Source: Ruminococcus flavefaciens 007c (lineage in GTDB: Bacteria; Bacillota; Clostridia; Oscillospirales; Ruminococcaceae). From it: a stretch of 64,000 nt of DNA. Both the position numbers and the translations under genes were made by a program. The notes below the pieces were generated by a model. The model was given only the letters and a program-made list of their open reading frames with translations, searched no databases and was not told the DNA's origin. The DNA lies in assembly GCF_000571935.1 (NCBI RefSeq), contig NZ_ATAX01000028.1, positions 476,824-540,823 on the forward strand, read 5' to 3'. Each line of letters starts with the position of its first letter. Positions within the stretch are counted from its first letter, which is position 1. Shown one piece after another: positions 1 to 7,982 of this stretch.

Positions 1-993
1 ATCACAAAGCAGAAACTCAGCTTCTGGTCTGATGTTCAGATGGGCGCTGAGGACGCCTGCAACGAGCTCGGATTTGAGCTGCTCTACTCGGTAGCTGACG
101 GAGATAACGACTATGTATCGCAGGAAGCAGCGATACAGCACGCTATAAAAGAACACGCGGCTGCTATTGTTATTGCCCCCAACGGAAAAACAGAGCTCAA
201 CAGTGCATTTGAGCAGGCAGAAAAAAACGGCATCAAGATCATAAACATAAACTCAAGAGCTGATTACCCGGGTGTTATCAGCCTTATCCGTTCATCAGAT
301 ACTGAGGGCGGTTCGGTTGCAGCAAGACACGCGGTCGAAATTCTTAAGAAAAATGACGAAAACCTCACAAAGCTGAAGAATATTGCTATTATTGGTCATA
401 CAGCTTCAACAGCCGAGGATCGTATATCGGGATTTGTGGATTCATTCACAAATCTGGCTTCAAGCGCTATCGCTCCCGACGTTATGGTTGAGAATGATCA
501 GAATCCCGAAAAGCTCGCTGCTGCAAAGCAGGAGAAGATAGAGGCCTACAAGAAGGGCATCATCAAGGGTACTCCCTGCGCTAAGCGTGACGCTGCCGAG
601 GAAGAGGCAATGAAGATCCTTACAAATTCGGCAAACGAGATCTCGGTAATATTCGGAACAAACACCAATACCACCCTTGGTATATGCGATGCTATCAGTG
701 AGCTTGGCCTCGAGGATGATATAGTGGTAATAGGCTTCAACTCCGACGAAGAGGAGCTTGGCTACATAAGAACAGGCGTACTTGACGGTACCGTTGTTCA
801 GAACCCCTACATGATGGGTTACGTTGGCGTAAGATACGCAAAAAGATCTCTTCAGGGCGATAATGTTCCGAGTATCCTCGATACAGGTACGGTCTATGTT
901 GACCAGACTAACCTTAATACCGACTTTATACAGCTCCTTATCTACCCCAGAGGAAAGAACGATGAAGACGGAAATACGGAGGTGGGTAAATAA
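1..993 (+). CDS. Sugar ABC-transporter-type substrate-binding protein, 5' truncated
   Basis: The reading frame is open from base 1, so the N-terminus (signal peptide) lies outside the window. The visible 330 residues have the alternating alpha/beta pattern of the periplasmic-binding fold of the ribose/LacI type (Peripla_BP_4): an early GAEDACNELGFELL helix, IVIAPNG, and a late IVVIGFNSDEEELGYIRTG then a DGTVVQNPYMMGYVGV segment. Family members bind sugars outside the cell for ABC uptake or for a membrane sensor. The stop codon shares one base with the start of the next gene, a membrane GGDEF protein, which suggests the pair works as a sensor input and a signalling partner rather than as a transporter. 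The ligand cannot be read from sequence. Confidence 0.85.
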   Translation: MTKQKLSFWSDVQMGAEDACNELGFELLYSVADGDNDYVSQEAAIQHAIKEHAAAIVIAPNGKTELNSAFEQAEKNGIKIININSRADYPGVISLIRSSDTEGGSVAARHAVEILKKNDENLTKLKNIAIIGHTASTAEDRISGFVDSFTNLASSAIAPDVMVENDQNPEKLAAAKQEKIEAYKKGIIKGTPCAKRDAAEEEAMKILTNSANEISVIFGTNTNTTLGICDAISELGLEDDIVVIGFNSDEEELGYIRTGVLDGTVVQNPYMMGYVGVRYAKRSLQGDNVPSILDTGTVYVDQTNLNTDFIQLLIYPRGKNDEDGNTEVGK

Positions 994-2201
994 TGGCAAA
1001 GAATAAAAAATCCAAGGGCTCCGGTGCATATATCTTTGCAGGTATCCTGCTCGCAATAGTATATGTTATCAATACCTTCCTCGTTGAGAGTATTTATTGG
1101 GGCAATCAGACTGTTTCAAGACAGACATCTATGGCTATGAACTCACTCAACAGAATGAACGGTGAGCTTACAGCTATCAATACAGACTGTATCGGTATTG
1201 CCGCAGGTCTTAAAGATGCCAAGGATATGCCCTATATCATGATGGATACAGAGCGCAGATACGGAAACATCATTGCGGCTCAGCATCAGTTCGAAGCTAT
1301 CGGCGGTCTTTCCGACGAGGTTATGAACCGTTACAACTATACAAAGTCTATCATCACAGCTTATAAGAGTCAGCTTGATTCACTCGGTACAAAGAATGTT
1401 GAAAGCGGAGACTACAGTCAGATGGGCATGATCATGAAGCAGGATATCTATCCTCTTCAGGTAACAGCTTCCGAGATGTGTACAGCTACTATTGATACCG
1501 TTACAAAGGATACCCAGAGAATCATGGCTGCGAATACCAAGAAGGCATTCGCCCTCATGACAGCTATGATGGTCGTTGCTATCCTCGGTGAGATTGCTAT
1601 CTGGCTCTTTGCAAGAAGAGCAAAGAAGGCAAGACTCGAGCTCGAGGAGCGAGAGAAGAACCTCGCAGAGGTAGACGCAAAGCTCAAGGCTACACGTCAG
1701 AAGGCTACAGACCTTGCCGTTACAAACGTGCTTACAGGTATGAAGAACCGTTACGCTCTCGACGGAGATATAAGCGACAGACTGGAAACAGGCAGATTCA
1801 ATATCGCTGTTTTCGATATGGATAACTTCAGAAGCATCAACGATACATACGGCTATGATTTCGGTGACGAGTATCTTGCAGCCGTAGCAGAGAAGCTCAA
1901 GGAAGAATTCAGCGACGTTGCCGAGATCTACAATATCACAGGTAACGAGTTCTGCTTCGTCTTCAATTCAAATGTTTCCGAGAGCCAGGCAATGGGTATC
2001 GCTCAGAATATCCAGCGTGTAATGAGTAGTCCTTACGAGGTGCTGAACCTTGCTGTACAGCTTCCTTGCTCAGGCGCTGTTTACCATTACCTCCCCGGCG
2101 ACTGTCTCAACGTAAACTCACTGCTTGTTAAACTCGATACAGCTCTGAGAAGCGTTAAGATGAACGGCGGTAACATGATCAATACAGTAATGAATATGTA
2201 A
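993..2201 (+). CDS. Membrane-anchored GGDEF-domain protein with degenerate active site
   Basis: A protein of 402 aa with a membrane segment at about residues 13-33, an extracytoplasmic helical region to about 185, a second membrane segment at about 186-207, a charged coiled coil to about 240, and a GGDEF domain from about 240 to the end. The domain keeps LTGMKNRYAL and the metal-site region FDMDNFRSIND, but the signature loop reads ITGNEF (residues 315-320) in place of R-x-GGDEF. Diguanylate cyclases need the two glycines and the acidic pair, so it is probably inactive as a cyclase and may bind nucleotide or act as a signalling adaptor. Translation is coupled to the preceding binding protein (TAATG overlap). 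Confidence 0.85.
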   Translation: MAKNKKSKGSGAYIFAGILLAIVYVINTFLVESIYWGNQTVSRQTSMAMNSLNRMNGELTAINTDCIGIAAGLKDAKDMPYIMMDTERRYGNIIAAQHQFEAIGGLSDEVMNRYNYTKSIITAYKSQLDSLGTKNVESGDYSQMGMIMKQDIYPLQVTASEMCTATIDTVTKDTQRIMAANTKKAFALMTAMMVVAILGEIAIWLFARRAKKARLELEEREKNLAEVDAKLKATRQKATDLAVTNVLTGMKNRYALDGDISDRLETGRFNIAVFDMDNFRSINDTYGYDFGDEYLAAVAEKLKEEFSDVAEIYNITGNEFCFVFNSNVSESQAMGIAQNIQRVMSSPYEVLNLAVQLPCSGAVYHYLPGDCLNVNSLLVKLDTALRSVKMNGGNMINTVMNM

Positions 2202-2212
2202 GCTTTAAGCGG

Positions 2213-2243
2213 AACGGCTGCCCGAAAAGGCAGCCGTTTTTTT
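2213..2243 (+). terminator. Rho-independent terminator
   Basis: A 10-bp stem (AACGGCTGCC with GGCAGCCGTT) and a run of seven T residues follow 11 bases after the GGDEF gene. Confidence 0.9.
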
Positions 2244-2308
2244 GCACCAGCAGAAATGTCACTTTTAAGCTGAGGGCACGGGTATAAAGGAAACATATAG
2301 ATTTTATA

Positions 2309-2337
2309 TTGACAGATAGTATGAAAAGTGATAGAAT
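2309..2337 (+). promoter_or_regulatory. Promoter, TTGACA-17-TAGAAT
   Basis: A perfect -35 box (2309-2314) and a one-mismatch -10 box (2332-2337) are spaced 17 bases apart. Because the -35 box is itself in frame with the next gene as a TTG codon, it rules out the longest possible start of that gene. Confidence 0.85.
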
Positions 2338-2371
2338 ATACCTACTGAATAGTGAAAGGCGGGTGTTCAAG

Positions 2372-2929
2372 GTGAAGAAATATGCGGTGTACAGTTCTCC
2401 TACGGGAAACTATTGCTATATGTATGCCGATTGCGTGGAAGCTCTGGAAAATACGGGCTTTGAGGACATTATTACCGAGGAGCAGCTGCCTGTTGTATTC
2501 GACGGCAGAGGAGGCTATTCACGCTTCAGGGAGGACGAGCCGAATTTTCTCAGGATAATCGAGTCGGACAAGGAAATGCCCCTTTCCTTGGAGGAGATGT
2601 ACAAGCGCAATGATCCGGATTTCAAGCTGGGATGGATCTCTCCCGAGGGAGATACCTACTCCTGTGCCTTCACTAACCATAATAAATGTGCGAAGATGAT
2701 AGCAAAAACTTTTTACCCTGATTCCCGCTTCCCGGAAAGGACTCTCGACAGGAACGGCTGGCTTCAGGTCATAGATTCGTGGGACGGTACACAGCGCCAT
2801 CACGGACAGTTCGTGTTCACAGAGAGCGGCAGGATCACCAAAAAACAGGCGGATCGCCTCTTTGACCTGGGACTGTACAATAACGAGGAGGTCAGGGAGC
2901 TCATTGCCAACAGTGAAAACGACTGGTGA
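2372..2929 (+). CDS. Hypothetical protein, unrecognised family
   Basis: I do not recognise this soluble protein of about 185 aa. The start GTG at 2372 is chosen because AAAGGCGGG lies at 2355-2363, about 8 bases upstream; a GTG at 2363 is too close to that site, and the longer frame begins inside the promoter. The sequence is acidic and aromatic-rich, with no membrane segment or signal peptide; the stretch DSWDGTQRHHGQFVF near the middle of the C-terminal half is the most distinctive. It has its own promoter and terminator, so it is a single-gene unit between unrelated neighbours. Confidence 0.75.
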   Translation: MKKYAVYSSPTGNYCYMYADCVEALENTGFEDIITEEQLPVVFDGRGGYSRFREDEPNFLRIIESDKEMPLSLEEMYKRNDPDFKLGWISPEGDTYSCAFTNHNKCAKMIAKTFYPDSRFPERTLDRNGWLQVIDSWDGTQRHHGQFVFTESGRITKKQADRLFDLGLYNNEEVRELIANSENDW

Positions 2930-2948
2930 ATATCAAAAATACAGCTTT

Positions 2949-2979
2949 GGGCGGTTTACATAAAACCGCCCTCTTTTTT
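2949..2979 (+). terminator. Rho-independent terminator
   Basis: A 9-bp stem (GGGCGGTTT with AAACCGCCC) is followed by a T-rich run 16 bases after the hypothetical gene's stop. Confidence 0.9.
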
Positions 2980-2993
2980 GTGCAGTTTTTTTA

Positions 2994-3022
2994 TTGACTA
3001 TATCGCCGATATGGTGTATAAT
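2994..3022 (+). promoter_or_regulatory. Promoter, TTGACT-17-TATAAT
   Basis: The -35 box TTGACT is at 2994-2999 and a perfect -10 box is at 3017-3022, 17 bases apart. It leaves an untranslated leader of about 80 bases before the DivIVA-like gene. Confidence 0.9.
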
Positions 3023-3108
3023 ATTTTTATATCATACTCGATAAGTGCGCGTGCTTCTGTCTGGATACAGTTCACCATATGGTCGGGTGATACAAGGAGG
3101 ATATAGTT

Positions 3109-4206
3109 ATGGCTGAGCCAAGATTTATCAAAACGGTCACTTTTGGCGGATATGAAAAGGAAACCGTTATCAGAAGAATTGAGTATCTGAATACACAGGT
3201 ACACGACCTCAGGAATGAACTTAGAGAGACAAAGCTCCTTCTTGAAGCATACAGGAAAGGCTCGGATCAGGAGAAGGCTATGGAATCCGTGCTATCAGAG
3301 GAACGCGCTAAACTTACACAGGTACAGGTGCAGAATAATACCCTTAACCTCAAGCTCAAGGCTACCGATGACGAGAACCGTAACTATGAGCAGGAGCTCA
3401 AGGACTGCCGCAAAGAGCTCATGGAGCTCAGGGATAAGCTCAAGTCAACAGAGTCCAAGTGCGCAGCTCTTATGGCTCAGGACGAGGCAATGGCTCTCAG
3501 CAATGTATTCATAGAGGCACAGAAGTCCTCCGCTATGCTGGAGGGTACCGCAAAGGCAAAGGCTGCGGATATAGAGTTCCAGTCGAAGAGACTGGCCGAG
3601 AAGATTGTTTCGGACGCGAATACCGAGGCCGAGCAGATAATATTTGAAGCGGAAAGTCAGGCTGCCGAGATCATCGCCGAAGCAAAGAACAAGAACGAGC
3701 AGATGGAGGTAGCTTCAAATAACCTCAGAGCAGCAGCTATTGAAGATATAGCAGAACTGAAAAAACAGGCTGAATTTATGGCTCAGGCCTTCGAGACTCT
3801 CCGTGATGAGGGTATCGAAAGACTTTCCAAGGCAAGAGAGCTTCTGGATGATACCGAAAATACCCTGAAGAGCGGCGGTGTACCGCAGTTCAAGACTGCA
3901 AAGCATTTCGATCCCGATATTCCCGAAAAGCCCGTAAGCCTCTCTGAGAAAATGCGCGAGGATTCACGCATCGAAGAGGAAAGACGCAAGAAACAGGAGG
4001 AGCTTGACAAACTCAAGCAGATGGCAGAGTCCATCGGGAGTAAAAAGGAAGACTCCGATAAGGATACAGTTGACGAAAAAGAAGCAGATTCCACTGCAAA
4101 CGGACAGCAGGACAACGATGCCAAGCCGGCAGGCGAAGCGAAAAAAGGCGGAAAAATAGACCTGGCAGCTCTTGCGGCAAAGGCAAACTCAATAGGGAAA
4201 AAATAA
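3109..4206 (+). CDS. DivIVA-like coiled-coil protein
   Basis: A protein of 365 aa, nearly all predicted coiled coil between about residues 20 and 300, with alternating acidic/basic heptads and an alanine-rich segment (SDANTEAEQIIFEAESQA) typical of DivIVA/GpsB-family cell-division or polar scaffold proteins. The opening FIKTVTFGGYEKETVIRRIEYLNTQ resembles the DivIVA N-terminal F-x-x-x-x-F-G-Y motif that binds membranes. The tail, rich in K, E, D and S, is probably disordered. AAGGAGG at 3094-3100 sets the start. The sensory hydrogenase gene follows after 42 bases without a terminator, so the two are likely cotranscribed. The assignment rests on pattern rather than a unique motif. Confidence 0.7.
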   Translation: MAEPRFIKTVTFGGYEKETVIRRIEYLNTQVHDLRNELRETKLLLEAYRKGSDQEKAMESVLSEERAKLTQVQVQNNTLNLKLKATDDENRNYEQELKDCRKELMELRDKLKSTESKCAALMAQDEAMALSNVFIEAQKSSAMLEGTAKAKAADIEFQSKRLAEKIVSDANTEAEQIIFEAESQAAEIIAEAKNKNEQMEVASNNLRAAAIEDIAELKKQAEFMAQAFETLRDEGIERLSKARELLDDTENTLKSGGVPQFKTAKHFDPDIPEKPVSLSEKMREDSRIEEERRKKQEELDKLKQMAESIGSKKEDSDKDTVDEKEADSTANGQQDNDAKPAGEAKKGGKIDLAALAAKANSIGKK

Positions 4207-4248
4207 CAGAGTATTACTTTCTGAATTGCAGTAAGGAGTTTTTTTAGT

Positions 4249-5982
4249 ATGAGTGAACTTATAATTGTTAAACCTGAAAAGTGTGTGGGCTGCAATGCCT
4301 GCGTAAGAGAATGTCCTGCGCCCGAGGCAAATATGACCAAGCAGCTGGAGGACGGCAGATTTATCACTATGGTAAATCATGACAAGTGTATTGCCTGCGG
4401 CGAATGTGTAAAGAAGTGCAACCACGGCGCAAGAGACTTTATAGACGATACAGACGACTGTATCTCCGATATAATCAAGGAAAAGATCATAATTATGGCT
4501 TCACCTGCATTGAAGGCTGTCCTCCCCACAAAGTGGAAGGGCGTGCTGGACTGGTTCAAGAAGCAGGGCTGTACTATATTTGATGCCTCTTTCGGTGCTG
4601 ATATATGCACATGGGCGCATATCAGGACCCTTGATCAGGATAAGATCGGAAATATCATTTCCCAGCAGTGTCCTGCCATAGTAAAGTATGTGGAGATTTA
4701 CCAGCCCAAGCTCCTCCAGAACCTCTCGCCTATACACAGCCCTGCTGCGTGCAGTGCTATATATATAAAGAAGTATCTGAGAAGGAACAACCCCATTGCC
4801 TATATCACTCCTTGCATCGGAGCAAAGAATGAGGCAAAGGATACAGGGCTCTTTGAGTATAACGTTACTATCAAGAAGCTCCTTGAGTACTTCGACAGAA
4901 ACGATATAACCATACCCATAGATACCTCAGAGGACTATGAGTACAAGTTCGACGAGCCGCAGGGACAGCTCGGCGCGATCTATTCACGTCCCGGCGGACT
5001 CAGGGATAATCTCTGGTTCCATGACCCCGATATAAATATCACCAATTCCGAGGGCGTACATAAGGTGTTCAACGAGATGAATATGTACGGCAGGATGCCC
5101 GAATCAAAGCATCCTAAGGTATTTGACGTGCTTTCCTGTGAGTTCGGCTGCAATATCGGTCCTGCTTCGGGTACAAAGCAGACTGTTTTCGATGTGATGG
5201 CTACTATGAGAGCTATCGAGAACGAGGCAAAGGGACGCCGCAAGTCCACAGGTATCATGGGACGAGGCGACGACAGGCTCTTCAAGAAGTTCGATGACGA
5301 GCTCCGTGTGGCCGACTTCCTCAGAAACTACAAGCCCTCAATGCCTACACCTATACCGAGCAATATGCAGCTTGACCCCATATTCAAGAAAATGGGTATG
5401 CATACAGAGGACGACCGCAAGTACGACTGTCATGCCTGCGGATACGACACCTGCCGCGATATGGCGATTGCTATATACAGAGGTCTCAATACTCCCGATA
5501 ATTGTATCGTACATGCTAAATCCATACTCCTTGCAAGACACTCGGCTCTCAACAGACAGAACGAGAAGTTTGAGGAGATAACCGCAGAATGTCTTGAGCT
5601 TTCGGATAAGCTGAAGGAAAACGTTGCGAATATCAACGAGAATATGAAGACCATAGGCGACTCTACTACTGCCACCAGCGAAAGAGCCGCTGTTGTAAAG
5701 GATCTTCTTGAAAATGTTGTAAGCTTCTGCAATGATAACTCGACTATGGACGCCGACAGCGTTTCACAGCTCACTTCTATCCTTGAGACCACTATCGACG
5801 CTTTCAGTGCTCTTGATGACAACGTGAGTATCACCAATGAGAGCTCCGAGACTATCAATAAGTCCATCAATGACATTATCTCACTGGTAGGTGAGATCAA
5901 CGATGTTCTTGTAAAGACAGAGGATACAGAGGGTATCCTCAAGGAAGATATCAGCAAGAACAGGCAGGAGGACGAGGAATGA
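4249..5982 (+). CDS. Sensory-type [FeFe]-hydrogenase with FeS domain and C-terminal coiled coil
   Basis: A protein of 577 aa. Two 4Fe-4S motifs open it (Cys 12, 15, 18, 22 and Cys 47, 50, 53, 57). The H-cluster domain keeps the four iron-ligand cysteines, in SQQCP (C141), TPCIGAKNEA (C189) and LSCEFGC (C297, C301), but the cysteine that normally precedes C141 and passes protons is glutamine (Q140). A C-x2-C-x4-C-x16-C FeS domain follows (394-419), then a long helical region (about 440-577) like the signalling part of chemoreceptors. Putative hydrogen-sensing [FeFe]-hydrogenases are known in Ruminococcus albus (HydS). Sensing rather than bulk hydrogen production is inferred from Q140 and the coiled coil. 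The maturase gene hydF lies 41 kb away. Confidence 0.85.
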   Translation: MSELIIVKPEKCVGCNACVRECPAPEANMTKQLEDGRFITMVNHDKCIACGECVKKCNHGARDFIDDTDDCISDIIKEKIIIMASPALKAVLPTKWKGVLDWFKKQGCTIFDASFGADICTWAHIRTLDQDKIGNIISQQCPAIVKYVEIYQPKLLQNLSPIHSPAACSAIYIKKYLRRNNPIAYITPCIGAKNEAKDTGLFEYNVTIKKLLEYFDRNDITIPIDTSEDYEYKFDEPQGQLGAIYSRPGGLRDNLWFHDPDINITNSEGVHKVFNEMNMYGRMPESKHPKVFDVLSCEFGCNIGPASGTKQTVFDVMATMRAIENEAKGRRKSTGIMGRGDDRLFKKFDDELRVADFLRNYKPSMPTPIPSNMQLDPIFKKMGMHTEDDRKYDCHACGYDTCRDMAIAIYRGLNTPDNCIVHAKSILLARHSALNRQNEKFEEITAECLELSDKLKENVANINENMKTIGDSTTATSERAAVVKDLLENVVSFCNDNSTMDADSVSQLTSILETTIDAFSALDDNVSITNESSETINKSINDIISLVGEINDVLVKTEDTEGILKEDISKNRQEDEE

Positions 5983-6042
5983 TCCTTTGACAGCAGACTG
6001 CTTTATGCAGTATTCCTTATAAAGATGTTCTTATTATATCAT

Positions 6043-6068
6043 AAAAGCCCCTTTAAAAGGGGCTTTTT
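6043..6068 (+). terminator. Terminator, probably bidirectional
   Basis: AAAAGCCCC pairs with GGGGCTTTTTT across a short loop between two convergent genes, with A residues on one side and T residues on the other, so it can serve both strands. Confidence 0.85.
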
Positions 6069-6103
6069 TCTGTATATGCAATGTCTGTCAAATATAACGG
6101 GTG

Positions 6104-6757
6104 TTATACCTGCTTGTCCGTATCCTGAGACAGTTTTTTCATGAGCTGCGGGAGATCGCTGAATTTTTTCAGCTCCGGGACGGTCTGCTTTATCTTTCCG
6201 AAGCCGTAGGCTGCGTGTATAAAGCCGATGCCTGCCTTTACGGCGGAGTCGTGGTCTCCCTGTATATCGCCTACATACCATGCCTTGTCAAGATTGTTCC
6301 TCTTTACTACCAGAGCGATGTTCTCGCCCTTTTCCATGAGGTTGTTGCCGTAACACTCTATATCGTCGAAGTATTTCCCGAAGCCGTAATGCTCAAGGAA
6401 TGTCTCGATATATCCGCTCTGACAGTTACTGACGATGTAAAGATGATAGTCCTTTTTTAGGCGTATGAAGGTCTTTTCAAGGTCGGGATAGAGTACGCCT
6501 CCGTGTTTTGCAAGGTAGAGGTTCTCGTTCTTGCAGCAGAGATCAAGGACCTCCATGCGCTTTTCCGCAGGGATACTGCTGAAGAGTATATCCGCTATCC
6601 TGTCCATGGTAAGCCCCATGACGTTCATAATATCCTTCCGGGTTATATAAGGGAGTCCGCAGTCCAGCTCCCTTATCTTTTCTGTCCATGAAGCGGCTAC
6701 GTTTTCCGAGGAGTCCCAGAGAGTACCGTCCATATCGAATATCAGGCCTTTTTTCAT
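6104..6757 (-). CDS. HAD-family phosphatase
   Basis: A protein of 217 aa with all HAD motifs: the nucleophile loop FDMDGTLWDS (motif I, residues 7-16), the SNCQSGY threonine/serine loop (motif II), and the WYVGDIQGD acidic motif (motif IV). An alpha-helical cap lies between motifs I and II, as in phosphoglycolate phosphatase-like enzymes. It dephosphorylates a small phosphorylated metabolite; the substrate is not fixed by sequence. The start overlaps the stop of the glycerol-1-phosphate dehydrogenase-like gene by 4 bases (ATGA), so the two are translationally coupled, which points to the dehydrogenase product as a possible substrate. This is inference from coupling only. Confidence 0.85.
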   Translation of the reverse strand: MKKGLIFDMDGTLWDSSENVAASWTEKIRELDCGLPYITRKDIMNVMGLTMDRIADILFSSIPAEKRMEVLDLCCKNENLYLAKHGGVLYPDLEKTFIRLKKDYHLYIVSNCQSGYIETFLEHYGFGKYFDDIECYGNNLMEKGENIALVVKRNNLDKAWYVGDIQGDHDSAVKAGIGFIHAAYGFGKIKQTVPELKKFSDLPQLMKKLSQDTDKQV

Positions 6758-7818
6758 TTTCCTTCCACCATTCTGCTGTATATTTCATTGAGCTGTGCTC
6801 TGTCGTGCTTTATATCGTCGAGTATGGTCACTCTGCCTGCTCTGACGGTGCGCGCCTTCTTCCATATATCCGCGAACATATCCTCGGTAATGCCGTAGGA
6901 CTGAGGGTTTATATCAAGGCCGTGGGCAGAGAAGAACTCTATCATGCTTGTCGGATCCTGCTTCTGGAAGATGCAGGCGCCTATACTTCCCAGTGCCACC
7001 GCAATACCGTGGGAGATCTTTACATCAGTGTAGTATTCCTCTATGGCATGGGCAAAAAGATGCTCGCTGCCGCTGCACGGACGGGAGGAGCCTGCTATTT
7101 CCATAGCAAGGCCGCCCATGACCAGAGCCCTTGAAAGTATCCTTATGAATACGCGGCTCTTCATGTTCTTCTCGTCGCAGTGGTATACCGAATCATAGCT
7201 CATTCTGCTGAGGGCGTAGGCGAAGTCGTCTATCCTTGCGCTGCCCTTTGAAGCGGCAAGCTTCCAGTCGTAGAGGGCAGTGTGCTTGGCAATGGTGTCG
7301 CCGATACCCGAAAGAGTCTGAGTCTCGGGAGCGTTGATTATCATATTCGTGTCCACGATTATGGCTGTGGGGATATTACATTCGATGGTCTTGCGCGTCT
7401 TTCCGTAGGTCTCGAGCACCGAGAAGGGCGACGCGAGGGAGTCGTTGCTGAGAGATGTGGGCATACAGATATATACCGCCTTGCTTATGTGAGCGGCATA
7501 TTTTGCCGTATCAAGGACTCTGCCGCCGCCTATGCCGATGATGACCTTTATGTCCTCAACACAGACCTTCTTTGCAATGGCAACGGCCTCGTCGAAGCTG
7601 GCGTCCTTCATTGCAAGTATCTCCGCATTGCCGAAATCATGGCTTATATCCGTTATCTTTTCCCTGTATATCCCTATGAGGAACTCCTCCGAGATGACCA
7701 GAGTCTTCTGACCGATGATGTCGGGGATATACCTTTTGATTATCTCGTCTGAGTGGAAGAAAGCGTCCTCCTCCACTGCCAGACATATGGGAAGATCGAA
7801 ACTTGTATGCTGATTCAT
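6754..7818 (-). CDS. sn-glycerol-1-phosphate dehydrogenase-like protein (AraM/EgsA family)
   Basis: A protein of 354 aa of the iron-alcohol-dehydrogenase/dehydroquinate-synthase fold. GIGGGRVLDTAKY binds the nucleotide cofactor, PTSLSNDSLASPFSVL is the segment typical of glycerol-1-phosphate dehydrogenases, and GIGDTIAKH, GSEHLFAHAI and ISHGIAVALG carry the metal-binding Asp and two His. The family reduces dihydroxyacetone phosphate to sn-glycerol 1-phosphate. The start is ATG at 7818 behind AAGGAGT; a longer frame would run into the promoter. No PcrB-like prenyltransferase is seen beside it; instead a HAD phosphatase overlaps its end. Confidence 0.8.
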   Translation of the reverse strand: MNQHTSFDLPICLAVEEDAFFHSDEIIKRYIPDIIGQKTLVISEEFLIGIYREKITDISHDFGNAEILAMKDASFDEAVAIAKKVCVEDIKVIIGIGGGRVLDTAKYAAHISKAVYICMPTSLSNDSLASPFSVLETYGKTRKTIECNIPTAIIVDTNMIINAPETQTLSGIGDTIAKHTALYDWKLAASKGSARIDDFAYALSRMSYDSVYHCDEKNMKSRVFIRILSRALVMGGLAMEIAGSSRPCSGSEHLFAHAIEEYYTDVKISHGIAVALGSIGACIFQKQDPTSMIEFFSAHGLDINPQSYGITEDMFADIWKKARTVRAGRVTILDDIKHDRAQLNEIYSRMVEGK

Positions 7819-7849
7819 AACATCACTCCTTTTCTGGTTGTATACGGAT

Positions 7850-7878
7850 ATTATACCATAATCCGAAGGTATTATCAA
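7850..7878 (-). promoter_or_regulatory. Promoter for the dehydrogenase/HAD pair, TTGATA-17-TATAAT
   Basis: On the minus strand the -35 box lies at 7878-7873 and a perfect -10 box at 7855-7850, spaced by 17. Confidence 0.85.
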
Positions 7879-7908
7879 TACAGAAAAGGGCGGGATCAGC
7901 CTTTTGTG

Positions 7909-7938
7909 TTGACAGAGAGGGCTGCTGTGTGCTAAAAT
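7909..7938 (+). promoter_or_regulatory. Promoter, TTGACA-18-TAAAAT
   Basis: The -35 box is at 7909-7914 and the -10 box at 7933-7938. It is divergent from the promoter of the dehydrogenase and drives the DUF4846 gene. Confidence 0.8.
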
Positions 7939-7982
7939 TAAAAAAACGTATGAAAACTATTCCCGCAGATATGGAGGTGCCT

